From positions 32,061-55,796 of the forward strand of contig MGQN01000001.1 of NCBI GenBank assembly GCA_001797845.1: a stretch of DNA of 23,736 nt, written 5' to 3'. Under the pieces are notes generated by a model that was not told the origin of the DNA, did no database searches, and was given only the letters and a program-made list of their open reading frames with translations. Position numbers and translations under genes: made by a program. Positions within the stretch are counted from its first letter, which is position 1; each line of letters starts with the position of its first letter. The DNA is from Deltaproteobacteria bacterium RBG_16_44_11 (GTDB lineage: Bacteria > Desulfobacterota > Syntrophia > Syntrophales > Smithellaceae). Shown in pieces: positions 14,316-22,048 of the stretch.

Positions 14316-15176
14316 CTATTTTCCTAAATCTTCCACCTTTTTTCCCGCGTCAGGGAAAAACAAAGATGAGCCGAATTTATCTACACCGAATGTTTTGATT
14401 ATGTCCTGAGTTTTTTTGGAAACCATGAAATCGGCAAAAGCTTTCGCGCCTTGTGCGTTGGCTTTCGGCCATTTGGCGCTGTTGACTTCAATGACATGAT
14501 AAATGTTAAGCAGAGCGGCATCACCTTCCGTTAAAATATCCAATCCCAGATTTTTCTTCATGGACAAGTAGGTGCCGCGGTCGGCAAGCGTATAGCCTTT
14601 TTTCTCGGCGGCGACATTCAGTGTCTGTCCCATACCCAAGCCGGTTTCCTGATACCATTTCTGGCCGGCAGGAGCAATGTCCGCTTTTTTCCACAATGTT
14701 TTTTCTTTCGCGTGAGTTCCCGAATTATCACCACGCGACATAAATAAAGCATTCGCGTTGGCAATCAACTTCATTGCTTCCGCCGACGATTTTACTCCCT
14801 TAATTTTCGCCGAATCTTCGGCAGGCCCGACAATAATAAAATCGTTGTGCATCACCAAACGACGGTTGATGCCATATCCTTCATCGACGAACTTCTTTTC
14901 CGCATCCGGTGAATGAACCAGCATAACATCCGCTTCACCTTTTTGTCCCATCGCCATGGCCTGACCGGATCCCACAGCAATTGTCTTTACAAAGTAATCT
15001 GTTTCCTTTTCAAAGAGGGGAATCAAAACATCGAGCAATCCCGTATCCTGAGTGCTGGTTGTCGTCGCCAGAATAATATTTTTTTGCTTGGGTGCAGCCT
15101 CAGCGCCAATCACACTCGCAGCCACAATCAGTGCTGTTACAAAAATAGTTAAGTTAAACGCCTTTAAACTTTTCAT
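14316..15176 (-). CDS. tupA: Tungstate-binding periplasmic protein
   Basis: A 286-residue substrate-binding protein. The first 27 residues are a Sec signal peptide (basic MKSLK, hydrophobic core, cleavage probably after GAEA). The mature part begins with IILATTTSTQDTGLLDVLIPLFEKET. The TTTS motif is the hallmark of TupA and contributes to oxyanion binding. Further TupA-like segments are GSGQAMAMGQKGEADVMLVHSP, FMSRGDNSGTHAKEKTLW and the ADRGTYLSM block. It captures tungstate with high affinity in the periplasm and hands it to TupB. Tungsten feeds pterin-dependent formate dehydrogenases or aldehyde oxidoreductases in anaerobes. AAGGAAGG lies about ten bases before the ATG. Confidence 0.92.
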   Translation of the reverse strand: MKSLKAFNLTIFVTALIVAASVIGAEAAPKQKNIILATTTSTQDTGLLDVLIPLFEKETDYFVKTIAVGSGQAMAMGQKGEADVMLVHSPDAEKKFVDEGYGINRRLVMHNDFIIVGPAEDSAKIKGVKSSAEAMKLIANANALFMSRGDNSGTHAKEKTLWKKADIAPAGQKWYQETGLGMGQTLNVAAEKKGYTLADRGTYLSMKKNLGLDILTEGDAALLNIYHVIEVNSAKWPKANAQGAKAFADFMVSKKTQDIIKTFGVDKFGSSLFFPDAGKKVEDLGK

Positions 15177-15221
15177 AAGTCGTAATACCTTCCTTAAAAT
15201 TAATATATTTCAAAGATGATT

Positions 15222-16139
15222 TCATTGTTGTGAATGAAGGATCTTGCCGGAATCCCGAAAGTCATAACCTCCTATTTTTTCTACGCGGTTTCTAAATGAT
15301 TCTGATTTAAGCGTCTCAATAAAAAACTGCACACCGGACTGAAAATAGGTGGATTGATCAAGAATCATGTCAAAAGATTCGGATGTGATCGGCAAAAATG
15401 ACAGACCTAAAAGTTTACCAATAGCCGCGGAAGCGATGCCTACCTGCGCTTCTCCGGAAAGAATCGCCAGGCCGACTTCAAAATGCGTGTAAACTTCTTT
15501 GTCATAGCCATCAATTTCCTCCGGCGCAATTCCGAGTTTTTGCAAATGATAATCCAAAAGCAGTCTTGTTCCGGAACCCTTCTGCCGGTTGATGAAACGT
15601 ATTTTTTTACCCGCCATACTTTCCCATCCGTCAAAACTCAGAGACTTACTCTGCGAAAACAGAAAACCAATATCCCGGGAAAAGAGATTGACGACCACCG
15701 GACTGATATCCGGTACATATTTTGTCAAATAAGGAAGGTTGTACTGGCCGCTTTCGGCATCAAACAAATGAGACAGAGCAATATCGGTCAGACCGGAATT
15801 GAGCGCCGTAAGCCCTTGAACGCTTCCGGTGTTGGCGGAAAAAATATAAAAATCGGGATGAGATTTTTTAGTCGCGGTCAAAAGCATATCCAAAACAGGA
15901 TCATTACTGCCGGAAGCAAGAATAGCGCCACTAATTTGACTGCTTTTATGCCGGGCCTGCTTCAAGCCAGCCTTAGCATTAGTGTCAATCCATTCATCGA
16001 TGAATTTTTTGGGAAATATCCATTTACCTGTTACTCTTGTGCAGGGAATTCGTCCGCTTTTAATCAGGGCATAGACCTGCTTTTCATGAATATCGAGATA
16101 TTCAGCCACTTCCTTAGTATTCATTAATTCGTCCGACAT
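15222..16139 (-). CDS. Helix-turn-helix regulator fused to a periplasmic-binding-protein-like domain
   Basis: A 305-residue protein starting at ATG 16139 with AAGGAGG just upstream; a 14-codon extension exists but lacks a ribosome binding site. Residues 6-50 (MNTKEVAEYLDIHEKQVYALIKSGRIPCTRVTGKWIFPKKFIDEWI) are an excisionase/MerR-like winged helix. From about residue 75 (AILASGSNDPVLDMLL) to the end it resembles the PBP-like domain of molybdate/tungstate-linked regulators, including FINRQKGSGTRLLLDYHL and ILSGEAQVGIASAAIGKLLGLSFLPI. With no signal peptide it should act in the cytoplasm as a ligand sensor. It lies 45 bases upstream of tupA in the same direction, so tungstate or molybdate is the likely ligand and tupABC the likely target. 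Ligand and target are inferred. Confidence 0.82.
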   Translation of the reverse strand: MSDELMNTKEVAEYLDIHEKQVYALIKSGRIPCTRVTGKWIFPKKFIDEWIDTNAKAGLKQARHKSSQISGAILASGSNDPVLDMLLTATKKSHPDFYIFSANTGSVQGLTALNSGLTDIALSHLFDAESGQYNLPYLTKYVPDISPVVVNLFSRDIGFLFSQSKSLSFDGWESMAGKKIRFINRQKGSGTRLLLDYHLQKLGIAPEEIDGYDKEVYTHFEVGLAILSGEAQVGIASAAIGKLLGLSFLPITSESFDMILDQSTYFQSGVQFFIETLKSESFRNRVEKIGGYDFRDSGKILHSQQ

Positions 16140-16163
16140 ACGGCCTCCTTTAAAATCAGTTTC

Positions 16164-16227
16164 TACATAAACGATACCCATAAGAATATCAAGGTATATT
16201 ATTACTAATTATTACTTATTATTCTCA
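16164..16227 (-). promoter_or_regulatory. Candidate promoter of the regulator-tup operon with tandem AT-rich repeats
   Basis: On the minus strand TTGATA (16192-16187) precedes TATGTA (16169-16164) by 17 bases. Immediately upstream of the -35 are three 10-bp units, ATTATTACTA, ATTATTACTT and ATTATTCTCA (plus-strand 16198-16227), one per helical turn. They could be binding sites for the HTH-PBP regulator, or simple AT-rich DNA. Confidence 0.4.
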
Positions 16228-16333
16228 ATTTGCTAATCTTAAATATACTTTTAGAAAATATTTTCTTGACAAACAGATAATTTATGATACACGTGTTTTA
16301 AATTTATGTTTAAATTACTTGTTTGGTTTATTT

Positions 16334-16960
16334 ATGATTCCCGCTAAGACAATGAAACCTAAGGCCGAATCAATTCTTGAAGCTGCTGGCGAAATATTTG
16401 CCGAGCAGGGATATCGTAAAACCACCGTTAGAGAAATATGCAAAAGATGCAAAGTAAATCTTGCCGCCATTAACTACTATTTCGGCGATAAAGATCATAT
16501 GTATCTGGCCTGCCTGAAACATTATCAATCTATCGCCGCGCAAAAAGTACCTTTTAATTTCGGCATTAATCCTTCCGCTTCTCCCAAAGAAAAACTAAGT
16601 ACTTTTATTCAGACTTTTATCTTTCGCCTTCTGGAAGAAGGAAAACAAACATTGTTTGGAAAACTTCTCGCCCGTGAGTTCATTGAACCTACCGGAGCGC
16701 TCGATGCTTTGGTCGAAGAATCCATCAAACCATCTTTTTATCTATTATCTTCCATCGTCAGAGAAGTTCTGGGAAATAATTGTACCGACCAGGAAGTGGA
16801 ACTGTGCACGATGAGCATTCTCGGCCAGTGTCTTTACTTCCGTAACGCCCAGCCCATTATTTTCAGACTGCGGAACAAAGACACATTCAGCGAGGAAGAC
16901 ATAAAAGAAATAGCCGAGCACATAATTAATTTTTCACTAAAGGCTTTGGATAACTATTAA
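16334..16960 (+). CDS. TetR-family regulator (CecR-like, DUF1956-type C-terminal domain)
   Basis: A 208-residue repressor. The N-terminal helix-turn-helix is typical of TetR: ILEAAGEIFAEQGYRKTTVREICKRCKVNLAAINYYFGDKDHMYLACLKHY (from about residue 12). The INYYFGDKDHMYLAC pattern and the C-terminal ligand domain with LREFIEPTGALDAL-like sequence and MSILGQCLYFRNAQPII resemble CecR/YbiH. Starts at TTG 16319, ATG 16334 and ATG 16352 are possible; none has a strong Shine-Dalgarno, and 16334 is a compromise. It is the first gene before an efflux operon (22 bases to the TolC-family gene) and probably autoregulates it. A TTGACA at 16266-16271 is a candidate -35 with a poor -10; ACACGTGT (about 16289-16296) is a possible operator half. 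Confidence 0.87.
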   Translation: MIPAKTMKPKAESILEAAGEIFAEQGYRKTTVREICKRCKVNLAAINYYFGDKDHMYLACLKHYQSIAAQKVPFNFGINPSASPKEKLSTFIQTFIFRLLEEGKQTLFGKLLAREFIEPTGALDALVEESIKPSFYLLSSIVREVLGNNCTDQEVELCTMSILGQCLYFRNAQPIIFRLRNKDTFSEEDIKEIAEHIINFSLKALDNY

Positions 16961-16982
16961 AATAATTATAACAGGTGTCAAC

Positions 16983-18263
16983 ATGTTCAAAAAAACTCTT
17001 TACGTTTCAATTTTTGTATTGTTTATAACTCATAATGTTTTTGCTGCCGGACTTATTACCCAAGGAGATGTTCTTAATTTGGAAAGGTGCATCGATATCG
17101 CCCTGCAAAATCATCCCAGTATTAACGCGGCCGCCAGCACAGTAAGAGCTTCCGAAAGCAGAATCGGCCAGGCCAGAGCCAATTATTTCCCTCAAGTAAC
17201 TTTTCAATCCAGCTACCAAAGGATCGGCCCGGCTTCCCTTAGTTCCCTGAATGTCGATCCTTATAACCAATACTCCAACACTCTGAATTTAAGCCAGAAC
17301 TTGTTTGATTTCGGTAAAACTTTCGACCAAATACAAATACAAAGCCTGGGAACAGAATCGGCACGAGCAGATCTTCAGGATGTTTCCGGACAGGTTGTTT
17401 TAGGAGTTAAACAAGCATATTACGGCTTTTTGCAAACCAAAATGAGCCGCAATGTGGCCATGGAAACGGTAGACCAATTTCACCAGCACCATGAAATTGC
17501 TAAAGCCTTTTTTGAAACGGGGAAAAGCTCTAAAATTGATGTTACCAGCGCCGAAGTAAATTTAAGCAATGCCAAAATAAACTTGCTCAAGGCAGAAAAT
17601 GCCCTGCGGATTGCAAAGGTGACCCTTAATAATGCGATGGGAATAACGAATAACCCTGCCTACGAAATAAAGGATGATTTAGCTTATCGTCCCTACGAAA
17701 TTTCTTTGGAACAAGCCCTGCAGAATGCCTATAAAAACCGGCCTGATCTTCTTTCGACACTCAAGAAAAAAGAGGGGTTGGAGAAAACCATTGACCTCAA
17801 TAAGAAAGGATATTTACCCGTTCTATCCGGTAACGCCGCTTACGGTTATACCGGTAACGACACAACTACGGATAAATCATGGAATGTAGGGCTCATATTA
17901 ACATTCCCTCTTTTTACCGGTCTTTCCACCAAATACCAAATTGATGAAGCCAGAGCCAATTTGGATTTCTTGAAAGCCAATGAAGATTCTCTATTGCAAA
18001 AGGTATCTCTGGAGATTGAATCTGCTTATTTATCGCTCAAAGAAGCTGAAGAACGAATTTCTGCAGGGAAGCTAGTTGTTACCCAGGCAGAGGAAACTGT
18101 AGAACTGGCCAAAGGCAGATATTCAGCCGGTGTCGGCAGCTCTATCGAAATTACCGATGCCATGATCACTTTAAATAATTCCAAAATGACCTACATTACC
18201 GCCTTGTCCGATTATTCCGTGGCGCAGGCAAATCTGGAAAAGGCAATGGGAGTTCAGAAATGA
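16983..18263 (+). CDS. TolC-family outer membrane efflux channel
   Basis: A 426-residue outer membrane factor. The first 21 residues form a signal peptide ending VFA-AG. The body shows the two structural repeats of TolC: LNLERCIDIALQNHPSINAAASTVRASESRIGQARANYFPQV near the start, and SLEQALQNAYKNRPDLLSTLKKKEGLEKTIDLNKKGYLPVLSG around residue 245. Each has long heptad-rich helices and beta-strand segments (NTLNLSQNLFDFGKT, WNVGLILTFPLFTGLS). It would form the trimeric channel through the outer membrane that docks to the MacA-type adaptor encoded next. Its stop overlaps the adaptor's start by four bases (ATGA), so the subunits are probably made in register. Confidence 0.92.
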   Translation: MFKKTLYVSIFVLFITHNVFAAGLITQGDVLNLERCIDIALQNHPSINAAASTVRASESRIGQARANYFPQVTFQSSYQRIGPASLSSLNVDPYNQYSNTLNLSQNLFDFGKTFDQIQIQSLGTESARADLQDVSGQVVLGVKQAYYGFLQTKMSRNVAMETVDQFHQHHEIAKAFFETGKSSKIDVTSAEVNLSNAKINLLKAENALRIAKVTLNNAMGITNNPAYEIKDDLAYRPYEISLEQALQNAYKNRPDLLSTLKKKEGLEKTIDLNKKGYLPVLSGNAAYGYTGNDTTTDKSWNVGLILTFPLFTGLSTKYQIDEARANLDFLKANEDSLLQKVSLEIESAYLSLKEAEERISAGKLVVTQAEETVELAKGRYSAGVGSSIEITDAMITLNNSKMTYITALSDYSVAQANLEKAMGVQK

Positions 18264-19444
18264 AAAAAATTATAATTGCTTTGATAATCATTATCGTCCT
18301 GGGAGTTGTTTTTCTGTTGGTATTTAAAAATAAAGATGGCAAACAGAAATATGTCACGGAAATAATTACACGCGGCGACATCAAATCCACTGTATCGGCA
18401 ACAGGAACAGTAAACGCCGTAACTACAGTGCAGGTAGGAACGCAGGTTTCCGGAACTATTCTAAAGCTGTTTGTAGATTATAATTCTCCGGTAAAAAAAG
18501 GCCAGTTACTTGCCCAGATTGATCCGGCCATGTTTGAAGCCCAGGCGGGTCAGGCACGAGCCAATTTACTATCAGCCAAAGCCAGCCTGGAAAAATCGCA
18601 GGTTATGCTGCGCGACACAAAAACAACCTGGGACAGAAATAAAATTCTCTATGCCAAAAATTTTATTTCTAAAAGTGATCTTGATACTTCGGAAACAAAT
18701 TATCTCTCGGCTCTGGCGCAGATCAAAGTTTCTGAAGCTCAAATTGCACAGGTTCAAGCGGCTCTTGATTCCGCCTCAATCAATTTAAAATATACAAAAA
18801 TACTTTCACCTGTGAACGGCACTGTGATCTCTCGAAGCATAGATGTCGGCCAGACGGTGGCGGCAAGCTTTCAGACACCGACATTATTTACCATTGCCCA
18901 GGATTTAACCAAAATGCAAATAGATACAAGCGTTGACGAAGCTGATATCGGCAAAGTAAAGGCCGGGCAGAAAGCAACCTTTACGGTTGACGCTTATCCG
19001 GAATCACCATTTAATGGCAAGGTTTCTGTTGTCAGAAACGCCCCGATTACTGTTTCCAATGTCGTCACTTATAACGCTGTAATTATAGTTGATAATGCCG
19101 GCCTCAAACTCAAACCGGGTATGACGGCAAATGTTTCCATAGAAACAGAAAGTAAACAAAATGTTTTGCGTGTACCTAATGCCGCTCTGCGTTTTAAACC
19201 GGCAACATCAGCGGCAACCCCCAATCAAAAAGGAGCAAAGGGACCCAAAGGCCCGGGCGTTTGGATTTTAGAGAATAATAAACCAAAGAACGTAAAGATT
19301 ACAACCGGCATCAGTGACGGTAATTTTACGGAATTGATATCCAACGAATTAACTGAAGGAGAGCAAATCATCACCGATTCTTCCAACAGCACCAAGAAGA
19401 ATGAACCGGCGCCGGGCGCGGGCGCCCCCAGATTTATCCGTTAA
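18260..19444 (+). CDS. macA: MacA-type periplasmic adaptor (HlyD/membrane fusion protein)
   Basis: A 394-residue adaptor with an uncleaved N-terminal membrane anchor (residues 3-22, mostly I, L and V). The first lipoyl half-motif is VQVGTQVSGTILKLFVDYNSPVKKGQLLAQIDP (about 56-88). A coiled-coil hairpin covers about 90-170, and the second lipoyl half is KYTKILSPVNGTVISRSIDVGQTV. The beta-barrel and membrane-proximal domains follow (FTVDAYPESPFNGKVSVVRNAP, VSIETESKQNVLRVPNAALRF). A low-complexity K/G/P stretch near residue 320 (KGAKGPKGPG) is a loop insertion. It bridges the ABC exporter in the inner membrane to the TolC-family channel. The ATPase gene follows after 10 bases. Confidence 0.9.
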   Translation: MKKIIIALIIIIVLGVVFLLVFKNKDGKQKYVTEIITRGDIKSTVSATGTVNAVTTVQVGTQVSGTILKLFVDYNSPVKKGQLLAQIDPAMFEAQAGQARANLLSAKASLEKSQVMLRDTKTTWDRNKILYAKNFISKSDLDTSETNYLSALAQIKVSEAQIAQVQAALDSASINLKYTKILSPVNGTVISRSIDVGQTVAASFQTPTLFTIAQDLTKMQIDTSVDEADIGKVKAGQKATFTVDAYPESPFNGKVSVVRNAPITVSNVVTYNAVIIVDNAGLKLKPGMTANVSIETESKQNVLRVPNAALRFKPATSAATPNQKGAKGPKGPGVWILENNKPKNVKITTGISDGNFTELISNELTEGEQIITDSSNSTKKNEPAPGAGAPRFIR

Positions 19445-19454
19445 GGGAATTTAA

Positions 19455-20147
19455 ATGGCTCTCATTGAGACAAAAAATTTAAGCAAGTTCTATTGTATTG
19501 GAGACAATGTCGTCCGTGCTCTGGAAAATATATCAGTCACAATCAACGCGGGGGAATTTGTGGCAATCATGGGTCCTTCAGGGTCCGGTAAATCCACCTT
19601 GATGAACTTGATCGGCTGTCTGGATCAGCAAACCAGTGGCGATTATCTTTTAGATGGCGCAAGTATTGGCGGGCTGAATAAAGATCAACTGGCAGAAATT
19701 AGGAACCAAAAAATCGGTTTTGTCTTTCAGGGTTTTAATCTATTATCGCGCACTTCGGCGGTAGAGAATGTCGAACTCCCCCTGCTCTACAATCATGTTG
19801 CCGCAAAAGAAAGACGGCAAAGAGCTCTAGGCGCGCTTGCCAAATTGGGATTGGAAGGACGCGAGGATCATCATCCCAATCAGCTTTCCGGCGGTCAGCA
19901 GCAGCGCGTGACTATTGCCCGGGCTCTGGTCAACAATGCCCCTGTTATTTTGGCAGATGAACCCACAGGGAATCTGGATACAAAAACCAGTGCGGAAATT
20001 ATGGAATTGCTTGTCCGGTTAAACCAGGATTCAAAAACAACAATAATTCTGGTTACCCATGAACAAGATATTGCTGACTTCAGTAAACGGATAATTCGCT
20101 TTCTTGACGGCCATATTGTCAGCGATAAGCCAATGGTGAAAAAATGA
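19455..20147 (+). CDS. MacB/LolD-type ABC exporter ATPase
   Basis: A 230-residue ATPase of the FtsE/LolD/MacB group. Walker A is GPSGSGKST at residues 40-48, the Q-loop IGFVFQGFNLL, the signature LSGGQQQRVTIARAL, Walker B VILADEPTGNLD, and the switch histidine is in ILVTHEQDIADF. In E. coli MacB the ATPase is fused to the permease; here they are two proteins whose genes overlap by four bases (ATGA). It powers extrusion of macrolide-like compounds, peptides or glycolipids from the periplasm rather than across the inner membrane. Confidence 0.93.
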   Translation: MALIETKNLSKFYCIGDNVVRALENISVTINAGEFVAIMGPSGSGKSTLMNLIGCLDQQTSGDYLLDGASIGGLNKDQLAEIRNQKIGFVFQGFNLLSRTSAVENVELPLLYNHVAAKERRQRALGALAKLGLEGREDHHPNQLSGGQQQRVTIARALVNNAPVILADEPTGNLDTKTSAEIMELLVRLNQDSKTTIILVTHEQDIADFSKRIIRFLDGHIVSDKPMVKK

Positions 20148-21373
20148 TTAATGTAAACTCAACAGTCAAGATTGCCCTGAGGGCTTTATGGGTCAACAAA
20201 ATGCGCTCTTTCCTCACTATGCTGGGCATAATAATCGGTGTGGGAGCGGTAATCACCATGCTTGCCGTCGGCACAGGTGCGAGCGAAAAGATATCCGAAC
20301 AAATTGCCAGCGTCGGCAGCAATCTGATCATGGTGGTTCCCGGCAGCATAACTCAGGGCGGCATACGCATGGGCAGCGGCAGTCACTCTACACTGACCAG
20401 AGATGATGCCGAAGCTATTGAAAAAGAATGTTCGGCCGTCAGCGCGGTTGCTCCTATTCTTAATACCGCCGCACAGGCTGTCTACGGAAATCAAAACTGG
20501 GCAACAGGCATCTACGGGACATCTCCCGGCATTCTGGAAGTTAAGGATTGTGCGCTTGTGGCCGGAAGAAATTTCACTGATCAGGATATACGCAGTGCCA
20601 CCAAAGTCTGTCTTCTGGGTCAAACCGTTGTAGATAATCTCTTTGGTGGTATTGATCCTATCGGCCAGATAATTCGAATTAAAAAAGTGCCTTTTACCGT
20701 GATCGGCATCCTGGAGACAAAAGGACAATCTATCATCGGGCAGGATCAGGACGATGTTATTTATATTCCCGTGACCACAGCGCAAAAAAAGATCGTCGGC
20801 ACATCAATACCGGGAATGGTGCGTGTCATCATGGTTAAAGCAAGAAGCGCCGAAGATCTGCCGCTGGCGGAAAAGCAGGTAACGGAATTACTGCGTCAGA
20901 GGCACCGCAGCGGCCCTAATAAAGAAGACGATTTCACGGTAAGGAACCTGACTCAAATGATGCAGGTAGCGGAACAATCCGCAAAAGTAATGACTATATT
21001 GCTGGGTGCAATAGCCTCGATTTCCCTGCTAATCGGCGGCATCGGCATTATGAATATTATGCTGGTATCTGTTACCGAGCGGACAAGAGAAATCGGCATC
21101 CGGATGGCCATCGGGGCAAAAACCTGGGACATTCGCATTCAGTTCATCATCGAAGCTCTTACTCTTTCGATGACCGGTGGAATTTTTGGTATTACTCTGG
21201 GCGTAACCGGTTCTTCTATTTTATCGGCGGCAGCCGGTTGGACGACCATTGTTTCCCCTTTATCCATAATTCTGGCTTTTGGCTTTTCCGGCATGGTTGG
21301 CATATTTTTCGGTTTCTATCCGGCTTATAAAGCTTCTCTGCTCAATCCGATCGATGCTTTGCGGTATGAATAA
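20144..21373 (+). CDS. MacB-type ABC exporter permease (FtsX-like)
   Basis: A 409-residue permease with the MacB topology: a first membrane helix within LTMLGIIIGVGAVITMLAVG (about residues 24-43), a periplasmic domain of about 225 residues (LIMVVPGS..., ILEVKDCALVAGRNFTDQDI, VCLLGQTVVDNLFGG, FTVIGILETKGQS), then three C-terminal helices. These include LLGAIASISLLIGGIGIMNIMLVSVTERTREIGIRMAIGAK, the conserved FtsX-domain signature and coupling motif. The protein ends NPIDALRYE, standard for the family. It uses ATP energy for mechanotransmission to the adaptor and outer membrane channel. The substrate is not predictable. No clear terminator follows the operon. Confidence 0.93.
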   Translation: MINVNSTVKIALRALWVNKMRSFLTMLGIIIGVGAVITMLAVGTGASEKISEQIASVGSNLIMVVPGSITQGGIRMGSGSHSTLTRDDAEAIEKECSAVSAVAPILNTAAQAVYGNQNWATGIYGTSPGILEVKDCALVAGRNFTDQDIRSATKVCLLGQTVVDNLFGGIDPIGQIIRIKKVPFTVIGILETKGQSIIGQDQDDVIYIPVTTAQKKIVGTSIPGMVRVIMVKARSAEDLPLAEKQVTELLRQRHRSGPNKEDDFTVRNLTQMMQVAEQSAKVMTILLGAIASISLLIGGIGIMNIMLVSVTERTREIGIRMAIGAKTWDIRIQFIIEALTLSMTGGIFGITLGVTGSSILSAAAGWTTIVSPLSIILAFGFSGMVGIFFGFYPAYKASLLNPIDALRYE

Positions 21374-21404
21374 AACCTTCATAAGGCCGGATTATATTAT
21401 TATG

Positions 21405-21433
21405 TTGACCTGAAGAGCGAATTTAGGTATTAA
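21405..21433 (+). promoter_or_regulatory. Candidate promoter for the biotinyl-domain gene
   Basis: TTGACC (21405-21410) and TATTAA (21428-21433) are spaced by 17 bases, about 120 bases upstream of the start codon. The implied untranslated leader of about 110 bases contains a T-run (21474-21484) but no recognisable riboswitch. Confidence 0.5.
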
Positions 21434-21551
21434 TCCAAATCACATTTACAAATAAAAAGATTGATATCCCGTTTAATTTTTTTTAAATTGTTTTTGAAAT
21501 ATTCTCGCTAGCAAGATCCTGTAAGCAGCACAATTAAGGAGGGGCATAAGA

Positions 21552-21767
21552 ATGAGCACGGAAATAAAGGCACCCATGACCGGTAAAATCGCCAGCATAG
21601 TTGTTCATGTTGGCGATCAGGTCAATGTAGACGACGAGGTCGTGATCATGGATGCCATGAAAATGGAAATTCCTATATATACACCCGTTAAGGGAACGGT
21701 GAAAGAGATAAATGTTAAAGAAGGCGACTCTGTAAAAACAGAACAGGTTCTGATGATCATCGGTTAA
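21552..21767 (+). CDS. Stand-alone biotinyl/lipoyl-attachment domain protein
   Basis: A 71-residue protein consisting only of a biotinyl domain: MSTEIKAPMTGKIASIVVHVGDQV, then the attachment motif DAMKMEIPI with K37 as the biotinylated lysine. It ends GTVKEINVKEGDSVKTEQVLMIIG. It resembles the carrier domain of acyl-CoA or pyruvate/oxaloacetate carboxylases and small biotin carrier proteins such as those in anaerobic decarboxylases. AAGGAGGGG is placed well before the ATG. No carboxylase subunit is adjacent, so its partner is elsewhere or it acts as a free biotin carrier. The MKM tetrad favours biotin over lipoate. Confidence 0.9.
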   Translation: MSTEIKAPMTGKIASIVVHVGDQVNVDDEVVIMDAMKMEIPIYTPVKGTVKEINVKEGDSVKTEQVLMIIG

Positions 21768-21779
21768 AAATAGACGCCT

Positions 21780-21810
21780 GTTTGGCGGAAGCTTTTTTGA
21801 GCCGCCAAAC
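21780..21810 (+). terminator. Hairpin after the biotinyl-domain gene
   Basis: GTTTGGCGG (21780-21788) is perfectly complementary to CCGCCAAAC (21802-21810), a 9-bp stem with a T-rich loop, 12 bases after the stop codon. The T-run is in the loop rather than after the stem, so termination efficiency is uncertain. Confidence 0.5.
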
Positions 21811-22048
21811 TGTTTAAAAGAAGCACTCTTAGCCGATTGAAACAAGTCGGACCATTTATGACATCAATCTGCATAAATATTATTGACAAACTACGAGTAA
21901 AGTTATTCAGCTATTCTATTTCCCGTTTTACTATATTCTATACCCACCCTGCCCCGGACGAGAGGTTAACGCAAGTTGTTTTTAACATAAGCTCTTCTTC
22001 CTTACTGTTCCGTTGAACACACTAGGCGTTTCTAGGTAGAAATAATAT

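Noticed and set aside
15483..16127. A 214-codon plus-strand open frame
   Set aside because: It is antisense to the HTH-PBP regulator, which has a strong ribosome binding site and domain motifs.
20186..20785. A 199-codon minus-strand open frame
   Set aside because: Antisense to the MacB-type permease and without domain-like sequence.
21883..21888. TTGACA upstream of the radical SAM gene at 22049
   Set aside because: The bases at the proper distance (TTCAGC) do not resemble a -10 element.
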